This document shows positions 29,326-45,944 of a stretch of 64,000 nucleotides of DNA, piece by piece. A program made the position numbers and the translations under genes. The notes under the pieces were generated by a model. That model searched no databases and had not been told where the DNA came from. It saw only the letters and a program-made list of their open reading frames with translations. The stretch is from Pogonophryne albipinna (Eukaryota > Chordata > Actinopteri > Perciformes > Artedidraconidae), in contig CM053260.1 of assembly GCA_028583405.1 (NCBI GenBank), forward strand, positions 21,390,569 through 21,454,568, read 5' to 3'. How positions within the stretch are numbered: position 1 is the first letter of the stretch; each line of letters opens with the position of its first letter.

Positions 29326-32300
29326 ATACTCAGACGCTTACAGGTGGACCTTAGCTCTCTGGGCTGGCGTGTAATTAAGAAGGCATGATATGTGAATTCT
29401 CCGAAGCCCGGCCACCCTGATCAATAGACCTTTCATGAGGAATTCTATTACCACTGCCACTTAACGCCTAATATTTCATCTCTTTTGTCCAGCCTCATAA
29501 TAAGTAATTCCAAACACACTCTTTTTTTGCAAGCTCACACTCTAAACAATCAATTCTCCAGTGTAATTAATTAGAACAAGAGCAGGAAGAGACCATGAAC
29601 AGGGGATAGGATGTCCAAATCAAAGACTGCAGCATGGTATCACTCTGCCTGTCCACAAACACATGAGCAGTCTCTGTGCTGTCGCTCATTCTGACGAGAG
29701 GAGGGGCCGTACTGTGTGTTTTACATACATAAGCTCACCTGTGAACCTCCCTGTGATTGACGGATCCACATTGTATTAATGACAGTTTTATTCGTCAGAT
29801 GATTCAATCTCAGTAGCAGGATAACAAAGTTGAAAAAACAGGACATTAAACTGCCATATGCGCCCGCAGAAAATACATAATGCAAAAGATACTTTGAACA
29901 GCCTGTGGAAAGTGTACTGTACAGTGGCGCTAAGAATAAGGAAACAACACGTTCAGTTCTGCAATTTTTCAGTCCATAAATATTCATGATAAGCCTTAGT
30001 GTGTTTTGAGACACCTCTACTTGCGCTACCGGTGCTATTCATGCAACGTGTGAGGGGGAATCACACATCTGCGGGAGTGAGAAAGAAAATACGTGCATTT
30101 ACGTTGCTCTTTCTCTACATATGTGTGTGTGTGTGTGTGTTTGTGTGTGTATGTGTGTGTGTGGGGGGGGCAGCTGACTGCAGTTCCACTGTGAGCAGTA
30201 GGGAGCACTGATGACTCACAGCAGCAGAGGCAAGGACCGAGCCCAGCTGGATACAGCACCAGTGTGTGTGTTTGTGTGAGAATGTGTGTGTGTGAGAATG
30301 TGTGTGAGTGTAGCGTGTGTGTAGTATATGAATGTGTGTGTTCACCTGCAGCCACTAGGTGCTGCCAGAGACCTACTCACAGCTTGGACCCAGATACATA
30401 AAGGGATTTGATTATAAAAATGAAAAAGCATGAGATTTAAGAATTTTCTTCAAAAGAAAGCAACAAAAAAGAAGATTGTCACATAGCAGAAAACGATCAT
30501 TATGCAGGTTATTATTCATTATTATTACCTATGATTGCTAATAACTAGACATCAGGATTAAAAAAAATAATAATGAACTTGCCATTTTGAATATTGCTTT
30601 CTAACAATTTAAACACTATTCAACCCAAAAGTATAAAACACCGAGCACCATTCAGTAGTTTTCCATGTGATATATTGCCACTTCACAACACCTTTCTGTC
30701 GGGTCTCCCCGCTAATGAGCAAGCTTAATTGTGACTATTGTGGAAATGTCACTTTAATGTAAGAGTCAATTACAGACCCCCGTATTTCAACAAGATAATA
30801 CGTCTTTGGGCTGTTTCTTTCGCCAGAGAAGTTCTGATGCTGCGGAGCTGATGCTTAAACTTGTGATTAATTCTGTCTTAATAAGCTGATAAGCTAATAA
30901 GCTGCCACAGTGTCAGACCTGCAACTCCTTTCTTCTCGTGGTTCCTTCCTATCACTGGGAAGGGCACGCGTTTGTTCTTTTATGAGGTAAAGATAAGAGA
31001 ATAAATGATATGGGGCTTGATAATTTTTCTTAATCTCGTTCTGGAGTTGGTAATTTATCTCAAATCATTTGCCCTGAACTTTTGTTTCAACAACTTCCTT
31101 TTAGAAATAATTAGAGCACAATGACATTATTATTGCTGCAGCCATACTTAGTCTGGTATGACTCATGGTGGCTAGTGTTTGAACACTTTTGGTTCAATAT
31201 TACAACATTAGTGAGCCAGTTTCTTAATTTATCACATTTGTCTGGGAAATATTTTCCAAGGCCCATAACTTTGACCCAGTTTATCAGTTCATACTGTCCT
31301 GACTGAGCACAGGCACCTGCAACCTTGGCTGCTGTGCTCTCAGTGTTGTGTCTCCCTGTTCCTGCCTGTTGGCGTCAGCTGATAGTTATGATTGTAACTT
31401 ATGATTCTATCTTGTTATGCACAATGTTGATTATTCTCTCAGAACTAGCTAAATACATGGGTCTGGGGTAGAGTTCTTCAGAATTGATTGTGGCATCTCT
31501 ACCGTGTGCTCAACTCGTGGCTCATGACATGTCTTGTGGATTCTCCGGCCGAAGCTCCAAATAAACCGTCAGTGTTTGCCATCAAAGCTCCAGCTCTCCT
31601 TGTGTCTCTCTGAGTCCTGACTCCAATTGCTTCAGAAGTTTCCCCCACAGCATTTTCTATTTGTGCTAGTCTTATGCTATGTTGTATTATTTACCACAGG
31701 CCTCTTTCAAAGCCCCCAAGGGACAGAGGGCTTTGATTTTGTTTTTCTCGTAGAGGCTAAACCATGAAATTACGTGTCTCATGATGTCATCGTGTCCAAC
31801 CAAAATTACTTTTTCGCATAGACTTTTTAATATCGAAATATTGTGAATAAGTGACCTTTAAATCAGCGCATCTCTAACTTGTTTGGCGGTAAATCAACTT
31901 CCAAAGAATATTTGAATAGCTCTTTTTTTTAATCATGTATAACCATCGATCCTTACACTTGTAAAATGCTCTAATAGCCAAATCCAGAGGTCTTTTTCTT
32001 CCTACAAACATGTGAATGAGCCCAACACCGAGCGGCTGGGAGGCGTGGCTAAGGAAACACTAGTGTGCTAACTCTATAGGCCGATACATGTGAATGAGTC
32101 AGGTATTTCTTATCACTCTGCAGTTGGTTCATTTTGGCTTCATGTGCCACAGAGCAGTGTTTATATGCATGTGACCGTACGAACTGCAAACAAAGCTATT
32201 TTGGAATTTGTTTATCAGATGCTAGTAAAGCTAGTTTGAAAAAAATAAAGGATAATCCTCATGTATCTTAAACATTTGCTGAGTCTTTTTGGCAGGTATT

Positions 32301-32779
32301 TTGACACTCAGGGCAACACAACTAAGAGCGGCTTTCGTATAACTTGACACCATTACTGACAAAAGACTAGTTTGATATTCTATGTGTAGTTATATACACA
32401 TATTGAGATACACAGACAATAATATCACTCAATATCAAAGTACAGACAGAATATGTGTGTGTTAGCCTGACAGAATATACCACATGCTCGGTGTCCTGAT
32501 GCCCTAAATGCCATAACAGGTGTAAAACATTGTCTCTCATCACTGAATGTCCAAATACTTTGACTGACTTTGATAGTTAATCCTCATAATGATCAGTAAC
32601 AAACAGTGAGAATATTTTCCCTTAACAGCCGAAAATGGATGAGGCCGGCTCCTCCCCTCTTCCTCCTGTGTGTCAAACATCAAATGCTTCTCATTTGAAC
32701 GCAGAGCGAGACTCTCCTGCACGCTGCAGACGCTCTTCCTTTGATGTGCGAGCCAGTCATTAAGCAAACTTTTTGTGCT
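29326..32779. other. Intronic noncoding DNA with TG-rich patches
   Basis: Interrupted TG-rich tracts lie at 30118-30165 and 30260-30345. No exon, RNA gene or transposon with definable ends was found. Short ORFs are unremarkable. Confidence 0.4.
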
Positions 32780-32787
32780 GTCTTGAC

Positions 32788-32871
32788 CAGGGGTCGGCAA
32801 CCCCCGTTGATAATTCTCGATCGGTGGCACGCTGATAACAATTTTTATATCAAAAAGGTTGCAGACCCCTG
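32788..32871. mobile_element. Miniature hAT element, 84 bp
   Basis: The left end CAGGGGTCGGCAACC and the right end, as reverse complement, CAGGGGTCTGCAACC, match over 15 bp with one mismatch. The element is flanked by 8-bp direct repeats GTCTTGAC (32780-32787) and GTCTAGAC (32872-32879) that differ at one base. These are the end sequence and duplication length of a hAT element. Very little remains between the inverted repeats. Confidence 0.9.
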
Positions 32872-32958
32872 GTCTAGACTCTCGTTTTAAAAGGAGATAT
32901 TATGATTTATTCAACTCCTTGTTTTGAAGCAAAGATATAGACTAATATGCACAATATA

Positions 32959-37555
<4,597 letters not shown>

Positions 37556-37800
37556 TGAAAGGGGCCCTATTATGCTTTTAGTGATATGTAGGTTTTTGCG
37601 TGTAAATAGTCTGCACAGGCTAAAATCCCAAAGGGCTATCGCAGAGCAAAGTAGACAATGAAAATATTCTTAATATAGCGTACATTATTACTGATATAGA
37701 TTTATTTTGGTGGGCATTTCTTTAAAATGGCAGAAATACGTTTTGCTGACAGCCCCTTTCCACAGCAGCACATTGCTTCTCTCCCGTGCTGGTAGTCTGT
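37556..37800. repeat. MITE fragment, 'GGGGCCCTATTATGCTTTT' type
   Basis: Starts with GGGGCCCTATTATGCTTTTA, a terminal sequence recalled from a common fish MITE family, followed by GGTTTTTGCGTGTAAATAGT. The other end could not be found, so this is a one-ended remnant with an approximate right border. Confidence 0.4.
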
Positions 37801-38122
37801 TTTTTTTACTCTGTCTATTTTTCAAAATTGGGGGTCATGTCAACCTTTTTCTACAGTAGGTAAAACACTGACTATGGAGAAGTACTTCTCACAACCCCAC
37901 TTCAAAAACATCTGCACTATCCCTCACAGGCCAGTGTCATTCTCCAGCATCATCAAATCCTCATTAAGGTCAAGACCCTTTCATTCCAGGCAAGATAGAA
38001 ATCAATGGCCCATGTTTCTGAGGGGATGATGCACATTGTGTGAGTGTCAGTGGGGGCTTGCTTACTAAGAGGGTCAGACAGGCTAAACCTACATTTCTTT
38101 GTGTGTGTTTTATCATTCCTAC

Positions 38123-38243
38123 CTTCCAGCCTGACCACCAGCGGCACCTTGAGCTCCAGCTCTCGACAGGCTTTGGTGATGCCGTTGGCGATGATTGCAC
38201 AGTTGACAATCCCTCCAAAGATGTTGACCAGGATGGCCTCAAC
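38123..38243 (-). CDS. SUCLG2: SUCLG2 penultimate coding exon
   Basis: This 121-bp exon encodes 40 residues plus one base of a split Gly codon: [20 protein letters not shown], then [20 protein letters not shown]. The sequence is diagnostic of the GTP-specific beta subunit: [13 protein letters not shown] as opposed to GGIMRCDVIAQGI in SUCLA2. In this family the GGI loop lies at the beta-alpha subunit interface by the active-site phosphohistidine and succinate pocket. The acceptor AG is at 38245-38244 after a TTATTCTTATTTTCC tract, and the donor is GT at 38122-38121. The exon is 5' of, and in phase with, the exon at 27209-27321. The preceding exon, which should end around ADPK, was not found in the remaining 25.7 kb. 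Confidence 0.96.
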
Positions 38244-39593
38244 CTGGAAAATAAGAATAAATAATGAAATCCAGTGGAGGAGAAAAGCTGTGAACAAAGC
38301 AAGGTGGTATTGAGCAAAACTTGTACATTAGCAGACCGCCAACATATAGGATAGGTAAAGTGTGTCCAAAATCAAACAAACATCGGTCAACCATTGACCA
38401 AAAGTTTTCACAATGTCCCTCGTCCACTGGAACAAAACAAACATCAGTGCTAAACTAGTTGTTTCATGATTACCGCAATCTTAATTTACATTATTTAATT
38501 TCATAATCTGTTCTTGTACACATCCCATATTCTATTGACATTTATATTGCATTGTTGGAGGAGCTCAGGACAGAATAATTGAATTGCCATTTCTATACTG
38601 TAGCCATGTGCATATGACAATACAACCTATGAATCTTGATCACCACTAAGTAAGTCATTTAGTAAAGCAGCTTTATGACCAGAATCAGTATTCGGTCATG
38701 CAAGCTGAAAATGTGCACCCGAGGCTTCACAACACTGGGGCCAGATAAAAAAGGCAATATATAGATTAATATTGAATCCAATAACTATGAAGTGGTCATT
38801 TTTCTTTCAGGATTCTACACTTTTGTGTTTCAAACATGCTAGCAAGTAGTGCTTCACAATCTCACTGTCTGCACTATATTCACTTCAGCTGCAGTTTCTT
38901 TGCAATAGATATCTTCAACCTTCTTACTCAACTGCGATCACTAAGTAGCAAAGTGTGTGTGTGTGTGTGTGCGTGCGTGCAAGTGCGTGTGTGTGATTAC
39001 ACTAACAATCTAGCACTTGGTAATTACCCTGGCTAGCTCAGTGGAAAAGTAGACTGAGAGCACACAGGATTAATCCTCCATGTTTGTTTATAATCACTGC
39101 TAATCTGTCAGCGCCGATTTGGATGAGCAGCTTGTGTGTGTGTGCGTGTTGTGAATGTGTATGTTTTCAGTGTGTGGTAATGATGTTTATAGGGAGAGGA
39201 GATCAAAGACTTGGATAGCTATCAGTGCGACGGCCACAGCACTGTCCTCTTGGTGCTATCCAAATGAGCATCTCCTTATAAACAGCAGAGAATGACACAC
39301 GACCATGAGAGCTCCAAAACAAGCACAGAGGTAGGCAGCGGCATTAAGACTCTGAGCAAGCTGTTAGGTCAACAGAGAGAACTGTCTCATGCTGATTAAG
39401 AGTATCATGCAGGGATGTGAACGGGACTGCAAAAAAACAAGGGGAAAAGGCAACTATACTTAAGACAGTGACGGCAAAGAAACACGACTCGGTTGTTCAA
39501 AGGCAAAACAAAAAGGACAAAACGATGATTCACATCCTTCAGATTACTCATTTAATTATACACGATGAGGTGTTCTAAAGAATAGATTTAAAT
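38244..39593. other. Presumed SUCLG2 intron, noncoding
   Basis: A TG/GCGTGC run lies at about 38952-38993. No exon recognised. Confidence 0.45.
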
Positions 39594-40660
<1,067 letters not shown>

Positions 40661-41212
40661 GCAAAGAATAGCAGTCATTGTTTTCTATAGCAGGACACAT
40701 CATTGTATTTTCATCATTAGATTACGACCACTTGGGAGAGACAAAGGGAGTCATTTAAAAATAATTATAATACATTTTCTGCTTGTGTTGCAGCAATCAT
40801 GGGTATTTCTATAAGACTCATAACTAAACCCCTTGAAAACAATAAGGTTTGAAGAGTCTAATTGTTGTATTGTTTCTTGATAATATCAGAGTTATTATTT
40901 GGGAGTGCTTAACTGTGTCTATTATATTTAAACCCTGGGACCTTCAAGGCATTTAGCTTCATTGAACAGGGGAAATAACTGATTATTTGCCTAGATAAAT
41001 AGATATATCGTTAGGTCTTTGAAATGTTTCCAATGTCTTGTTTTGCAAGTCTCTAACCAAAATATATTCACTTTATTATGATAAAAACCTTAAAATCTTC
41101 ATTATTTAAGAGGCTACAAACTGATTTAGGACATTTTGCAGGTATTTTAACTATTATTTGATTAACAAAATAGTTAATAAACCAATCAATTAGATAACAA
41201 ATCAGAGCAGCT
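40661..41212. other. Presumed intronic DNA, nothing recognised
   Basis: AT-rich sequence with no exon, RNA gene or element end recognised. Confidence 0.4.
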
Positions 41213-41599
41213 TTAGGTGCCGTTTACACGGGAACAAAACGGGCTGTATCCGCTACTTTTCTCTTTCGTATAGCCCGTTCGTTCACACGAGGCCGTAACG
41301 GAACCGCGGAAACGGACCACTAAAACGATAACGGATCCCAAGGTGGATAGACCTGCGGACGGAACGCTCTGGGGGGCCAAACGGCTCCGTGTGTACGTCC
41401 TATACGATCATTTTCGTGATAACGATGAAGCCATAGCCCCGTCTCTCCCCATCAAGTTTTTTGAAGCCTCCATTGTATTTGCTGGCATTAGCATTAGCCC
41501 CGCACACCAACGGAGAGAGAATAACTTATGGCAACACAAAAGAAAACATGGGAGCGGTGGAGATGAGGAGGTGTCGGCGTTCTGGCGATTTACTCGGAA

Positions 41600-41646
41600 G
41601 GCTTCAGTAGAAGCTGCTGGGAGTCCCAGCAGCTTCTACTGAAGCC
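41600..41646. repeat. Perfect 47-nt palindrome (23-1-23)
   Basis: The left arm at 41600-41622 is the exact reverse complement of 41624-41646, around a single G at 41623. The arm contains TTCAGTAGAAGCTGCTGGGA. Overlapping ORFs on the two strands therefore end in almost the same peptide (ASVEAAG[ST]PSSFY). It marks the left border of the presumed inner insertion. Confidence 0.93.
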
Positions 41647-41880
41647 AGTCCCCAACTCCGGGGACTTCCGGCCGGGGACTTCGGGTGGCAGTATACGCCG
41701 TGAAATTGTTTGCGGCCTGCCAGTAAACCCAAAGCAGCAGAAGAAGAAGTGACGTCAGCGGCTTCATTTGCGTAATTTTCCCTCAGGGAAAAGTACTCCG
41801 GTGGGAACGCGATTGGTACTTTGTGCCCTGGGGTTATAAGTGGCACTAAGTACGGCAAAGTACTTGGTGTGAAAGCGGCT
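41624..41880. mobile_element. Probable inner MITE nested in the Harbinger element
   Basis: Sequence from the palindrome to about GTGTGAAAGCGGC (41867-41879) differs in character from the surrounding Harbinger MITE. It contains GGGGACTT and GTACTT/AAGTAC motifs reminiscent of fish MITEs ending in GCCGCTTTCACACC. Only that right end is convincing; the left border is defined only by the palindrome. Confidence 0.45.
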
Positions 41881-42061
41881 CATGGCAACCATGCTCGGGG
41901 GTCTTCTTCGCTGCTTTTGGTGTATTTTGTGGCGGAAGTACAGCGCCACTTACAGGCCCGGCATATGTACTACAGCGTCTCCAGCGGGTGAACCGTGTGA
42001 ACGGAAGACCTTTTTTATATCATATTCGGCTCGTTTGCGTTCCCGTGTAAATGGGGCCTTA

Positions 42062-45000
42062 TCTTTTTGTGTGAATTATTAAAGTTACAGGCCCAATTGG
42101 AATAACCCTTGTGACATTAGCATTGTTAATTTCTTACCACACAGAAAGCTTCAATGATGATATTACACAACAGTTTTCTCAGGATGTGCAGCACTCTGCT
42201 TGACAAGAAAACTCCTCTTTATGCCACTTTAACGTACAGTGGCTATCACGCGTAAAGGACAAGTCAAGCCTGTAGGAGCCAGAGGGAAAATAAATGATAT
42301 CGGTTCGTTGCTTCTCAAACCTCAGCCGGGTATCAAACAGCTCTTCTGACAGCCTGTTAGGTGTGTGATCTGAAGTTCACAGCGTGTGTGTATGTGTGTT
42401 TGTGTGGTGTGTGTGTGTGTGTGTATTCTCTTCTGCCTTAGGGCACATGTGTGAGTGTGTGTTGCCCCACTCACAGCATGGGGACAATGTGGACATCGCC
42501 ACTGCCACTATGAATATGTACTATGTAACAGAGATGAGTATCTGAATCTGAATTAGAGAAAATAACCCTAGGCTGTGAGCGTGTGTATGTACTGTGTGTC
42601 TCTCAGCCTGACCACCATTTATTGATCTGCAATAGACTTTGATTGCTATAAACAGCCGTAAATATGTTTTAAAATAAAGACATGGAAAAAAATACTTATA
42701 CAGCAAACATGATTTTTTGTGATTTATCATTCTCTGTCACAGGGTTTGACTCAGTCTTCTAAACACCCACATACAGCACATGCACACACCCACACACTGC
42801 ACTACCTGGTGCCCACTGGGGGGCAGCAGAGATTTAGATGCCTTTCTGCAGCCTCACAAAAGAAGACTATGCTGGCCCTATTTGCAGCCCATTTGTCAAC
42901 TCTGTCTCTATTGGGAAGCACCATTTTTCTTCCATTCATGCATCTCCTATTGACACCCATGTATATTAATGATACATAAGACATGATTTATGTCGCTTGG
43001 CAAAGAAGTAAATGCTGTTTATAGAAATATGGATGTGGTGAGGACTGAGGTGCACCTTGCTCGATGTTTGTTGGGTTTTTGTCTGTGGTTAAGGTTTACA
43101 AGGAAAAGCACAGCATAAGGAACAATATTTTCCCTGCACAAACTGACAAACTGACATAAGCAGACATGATGTATATTTTCTACGAACTTCTGTCTATTAA
43201 AAGTGAACATTACAGATTGAGAGCTACAACAGCGCATGTAACTGCCTTAATGTAATTTAAAGTGAGATAACGTGGGTAAATACTGTGAGCCCAGAGGGAA
43301 CACTGGAGGTAAAAGAGGAGAAAAGGCAATATGTCTACATCTTGTTCATCTGTCCAATCTTGTTCCCTTCTAGGACAGATCATTCAGTTCTAAAATGCAA
43401 TATGTACTGTACTTTGTTCAGGCATCCCTCCTTGTGGCAGACTGCACATTGCAAATGATTTATACAATAGAATATACTGCTTATTTTTTAGCAAGGAACT
43501 GGTCCTCATGGGGTTAAAATGCCACAAAAGAATTGGGGCCAAAATGAGGGTCAATCTCTTTGGTTTGATTCCTTCTCCAATCAAATGTGTAACACTGCTC
43601 TGCTCCACGCAGCTCTGAGTGGCTCTGAACTCCAGCCTTAAGGTATTGCACACTCCAATCTGACTAAAATCTCCAAATCACACTCGCATTTTTCTCCTGT
43701 CACTGAACCGAGTACTGCCGCTTTCCTTAAAGGCATTCATTTCAGGTGAGCTAACCTGGCAGCAGGGTGCATTTCTTTCATCAGAGCTCAGCATAAGGCA
43801 CCAGGTATAATGTGCCAGCTCGCTCATTTTAGAGGATCTTTGTGTGTTCTTTCAGGCAGTCTTACGGCATGAGCCGGTGCCTTTTACCTAGTTGCCGGTG
43901 AAATGATTCAAATTTGACAAAATAGGATCATTGCTGCAGACATTGCGATACCCAGCCAAGGCTTTTTTGCTACAAAGTCAAAAAAGGGCCTTCACAGGGG
44001 AAACAGGCTTTTCTTCCTGCTATTATACGCCCCACTAAGTGCATTCAGGACAAGTAAGAAATGTAACCCAGGCAATTTGACATGCTCACGTGGCCCTGTA
44101 TTGTACTCCTTGGTCTTGGATACATGTTTCACAAAATGTGTGTGTGGTTGTTATTGTGAACAAAGGTATGCAGAAAACTATCAAATGGTCATCTGTAAGG
44201 AAATGAATATGTAGACTGGTAGCAACATCACATGTTCAGAAAGTCTTCTTCCATGGACTGATAAATGGCAAACCAACATGATGTACTTTTCTCCTCCAAG
44301 TTTTAACCCAAGGGGGAATAAAAAGCATTGTTTTCCTCTCATTCTGCACGGCTCCTTGTCACGAGTGCGTTGCTGTATTATCACACAAATACACATTTTC
44401 ATGCCCATACCCCTGTTAAGCGCCGCTAATCTCTCTGCAGGAAAGAAAGAAAAGGGAAAGCATCTTGTTGTCTTTGTTACCAGCAAGCAGATAGGAGTAG
44501 AAAAAGGCAGGGCTGGAGATGGGTGTGTGTCTCTCTGTGGCCTATTAAGGGCAATTGTTCCGTCTTATCTGCTGGAGACAGGCTGCACTGTCACCGCCTG
44601 CTCTGGCAGGCCTTGTTTATTTGTTTTTCGATCTGCTGGGAGCTCGGCCCTACGGCCTCGAAATGCAAGGCTTCCAAATCAAGGCAGGCCTGCTGGCTCT
44701 AAGCACATCTTGGAATAACGGGAAGGCTGTTGTTGAGCAACGATTATTGTGTGACCTTTCATGGTCAGTGTGTATTTAGAATGTTTTCGCAAATCTTTTG
44801 TTTGGACTTGATGTCACAGCGTCTGCCTGTCATGTAGCATCCTAAAAACAAGGTACTAAGCTTAGCTACCAACCATTTAATATAGATTAAGCCAAAAGGA
44901 ACATGAGAGCTGGATACCGAGCACTCGACACACATTTCCCCCCACACAAAACAAGAAATTGTGATTGTATTGAATTATCACCGCACGTTTTTGATACAAG

Positions 45001-45891
45001 CATTTTTGATACGTGTTAGGATATAGATGACGAAAGTCAACAATGAAGCCTCGTCTAAGCAAAAAAAGCCATACTTTACCGTGTTACCACGGATAAAGGT
45101 AAGCGCTGTCACAACACAGCATTCAGAAACAGCCAACAGATTCTGAGAATAATCAAATTACTTGATATTCATCACACTGCTATTATTGTGCATCATGCCA
45201 CAGCAGAAAGATAAGGCTGCGTGGATGAAAGCAAAAGCAAGACTTCATGTGTTCTTTGTCATATGTGTAAGGAGCATTAAATGTGTAAGGCAAACCATGA
45301 AAAAAATAAAATAATTTCATGTAGGAATCTTTCATGCTACGTATACTATTTTGAGCATCAATTCTGTCAAACTGGGGATCTATTCCGCCTGTGCATATCT
45401 ATTCTTAGAGAGGATACAGAACAAGAAAGAGAGAATGACATAAATGCACACTGAGGGAAAGGAGGGTCTTGAAGTCAGAGTGAGGCGATGTGAAACAGAT
45501 GGAAGAAGAGAGATGGAGAAGAAAAGAGGCGGTGAGAGGTGATGGGAAGTGGTGCGGTCCCTGGCTTCCATTGAAGGCTAGGATTGGCCCTGGCTAGGAG
45601 GGATAAGAGGGAAATAATTATCTGGCCTGCTGAAGCATGACAGCCCCTTCTAGGGACTGCAGCGAGACAGACTGAGCATTATGTCAAAGATTGGCTATGT
45701 CACCGGCGGAGACACGTCCTGACAGACAGCGGCATCTGAAGTTTCACTTGGCATTAAAAAACCCAAACGCAACCTGCTGCTAGATACCTGCCTGATGGAT
45801 GCCAGGTGGAGACAAGGCTTCATCTGGGAGAGATACAGATGTAATAATCACTAAACTCAGTCTACCGTCCATTTTACCTTATGTTGGTTCT
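42062..45891. other. Presumed intronic DNA, possible regulatory block
   Basis: A TG-rich patch lies at about 42385-42424. The plus-strand ORF 44278-44718 (146 residues) is the longest here not driven by a repeat or transposon, but it has no recognisable motif. The complex, GC-balanced block at 44400-44770 that contains it looks more like conserved noncoding DNA than a gene. Confidence 0.35.
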
Positions 45892-45944
45892 TGGGTTTTA
45901 AAAATCAGTCCAAAAGCCTTTGGACTGATTTTCTCTAAAACCCA
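45892..45944. repeat. Imperfect 53-nt hairpin
   Basis: The inner arms AAAATCAGTCCAAA (45901-45914) and TTTGGACTGATTTT (45919-45932) pair perfectly across a 4-nt loop. After a 3-nt bulge (CTC) the outer arms TGGGTTTTA (45892-45900) and TAAAACCCA (45936-45944) also pair. No function is evident. Confidence 0.85.

Larger units (their letters stand above)
41216..42058. mobile_element. PIF/Harbinger-like MITE, 843 bp, composite
   Basis: The ends GGTGCCGTTTACACGGGAAC and, as reverse complement, GGCCCCATTTACACGGGAAC match at 17 of 20 positions. Each side has a TTA (41213-41215 and 42059-42061), the 3-bp duplication of the PIF/Harbinger superfamily. A second copy of the subterminal motif (CGTTCACACGAGG, about 41280) lies inside the left half. 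The central part, about 41600-41880, appears to be a different inserted element. No transposase is encoded; the 99- and 84-residue ORFs are not genes. Confidence 0.88.

Noticed and set aside
31640..32110. Possible MITE around GGCGTGGCTAAGGAAACACT
   Set aside because: No inverted ends or target duplication were found.
41343..41858. 99- and 84-residue ORFs ending in nearly the same peptide
   Set aside because: The similarity is caused by the palindrome at 41600-41646 inside a MITE, not by homologous genes.
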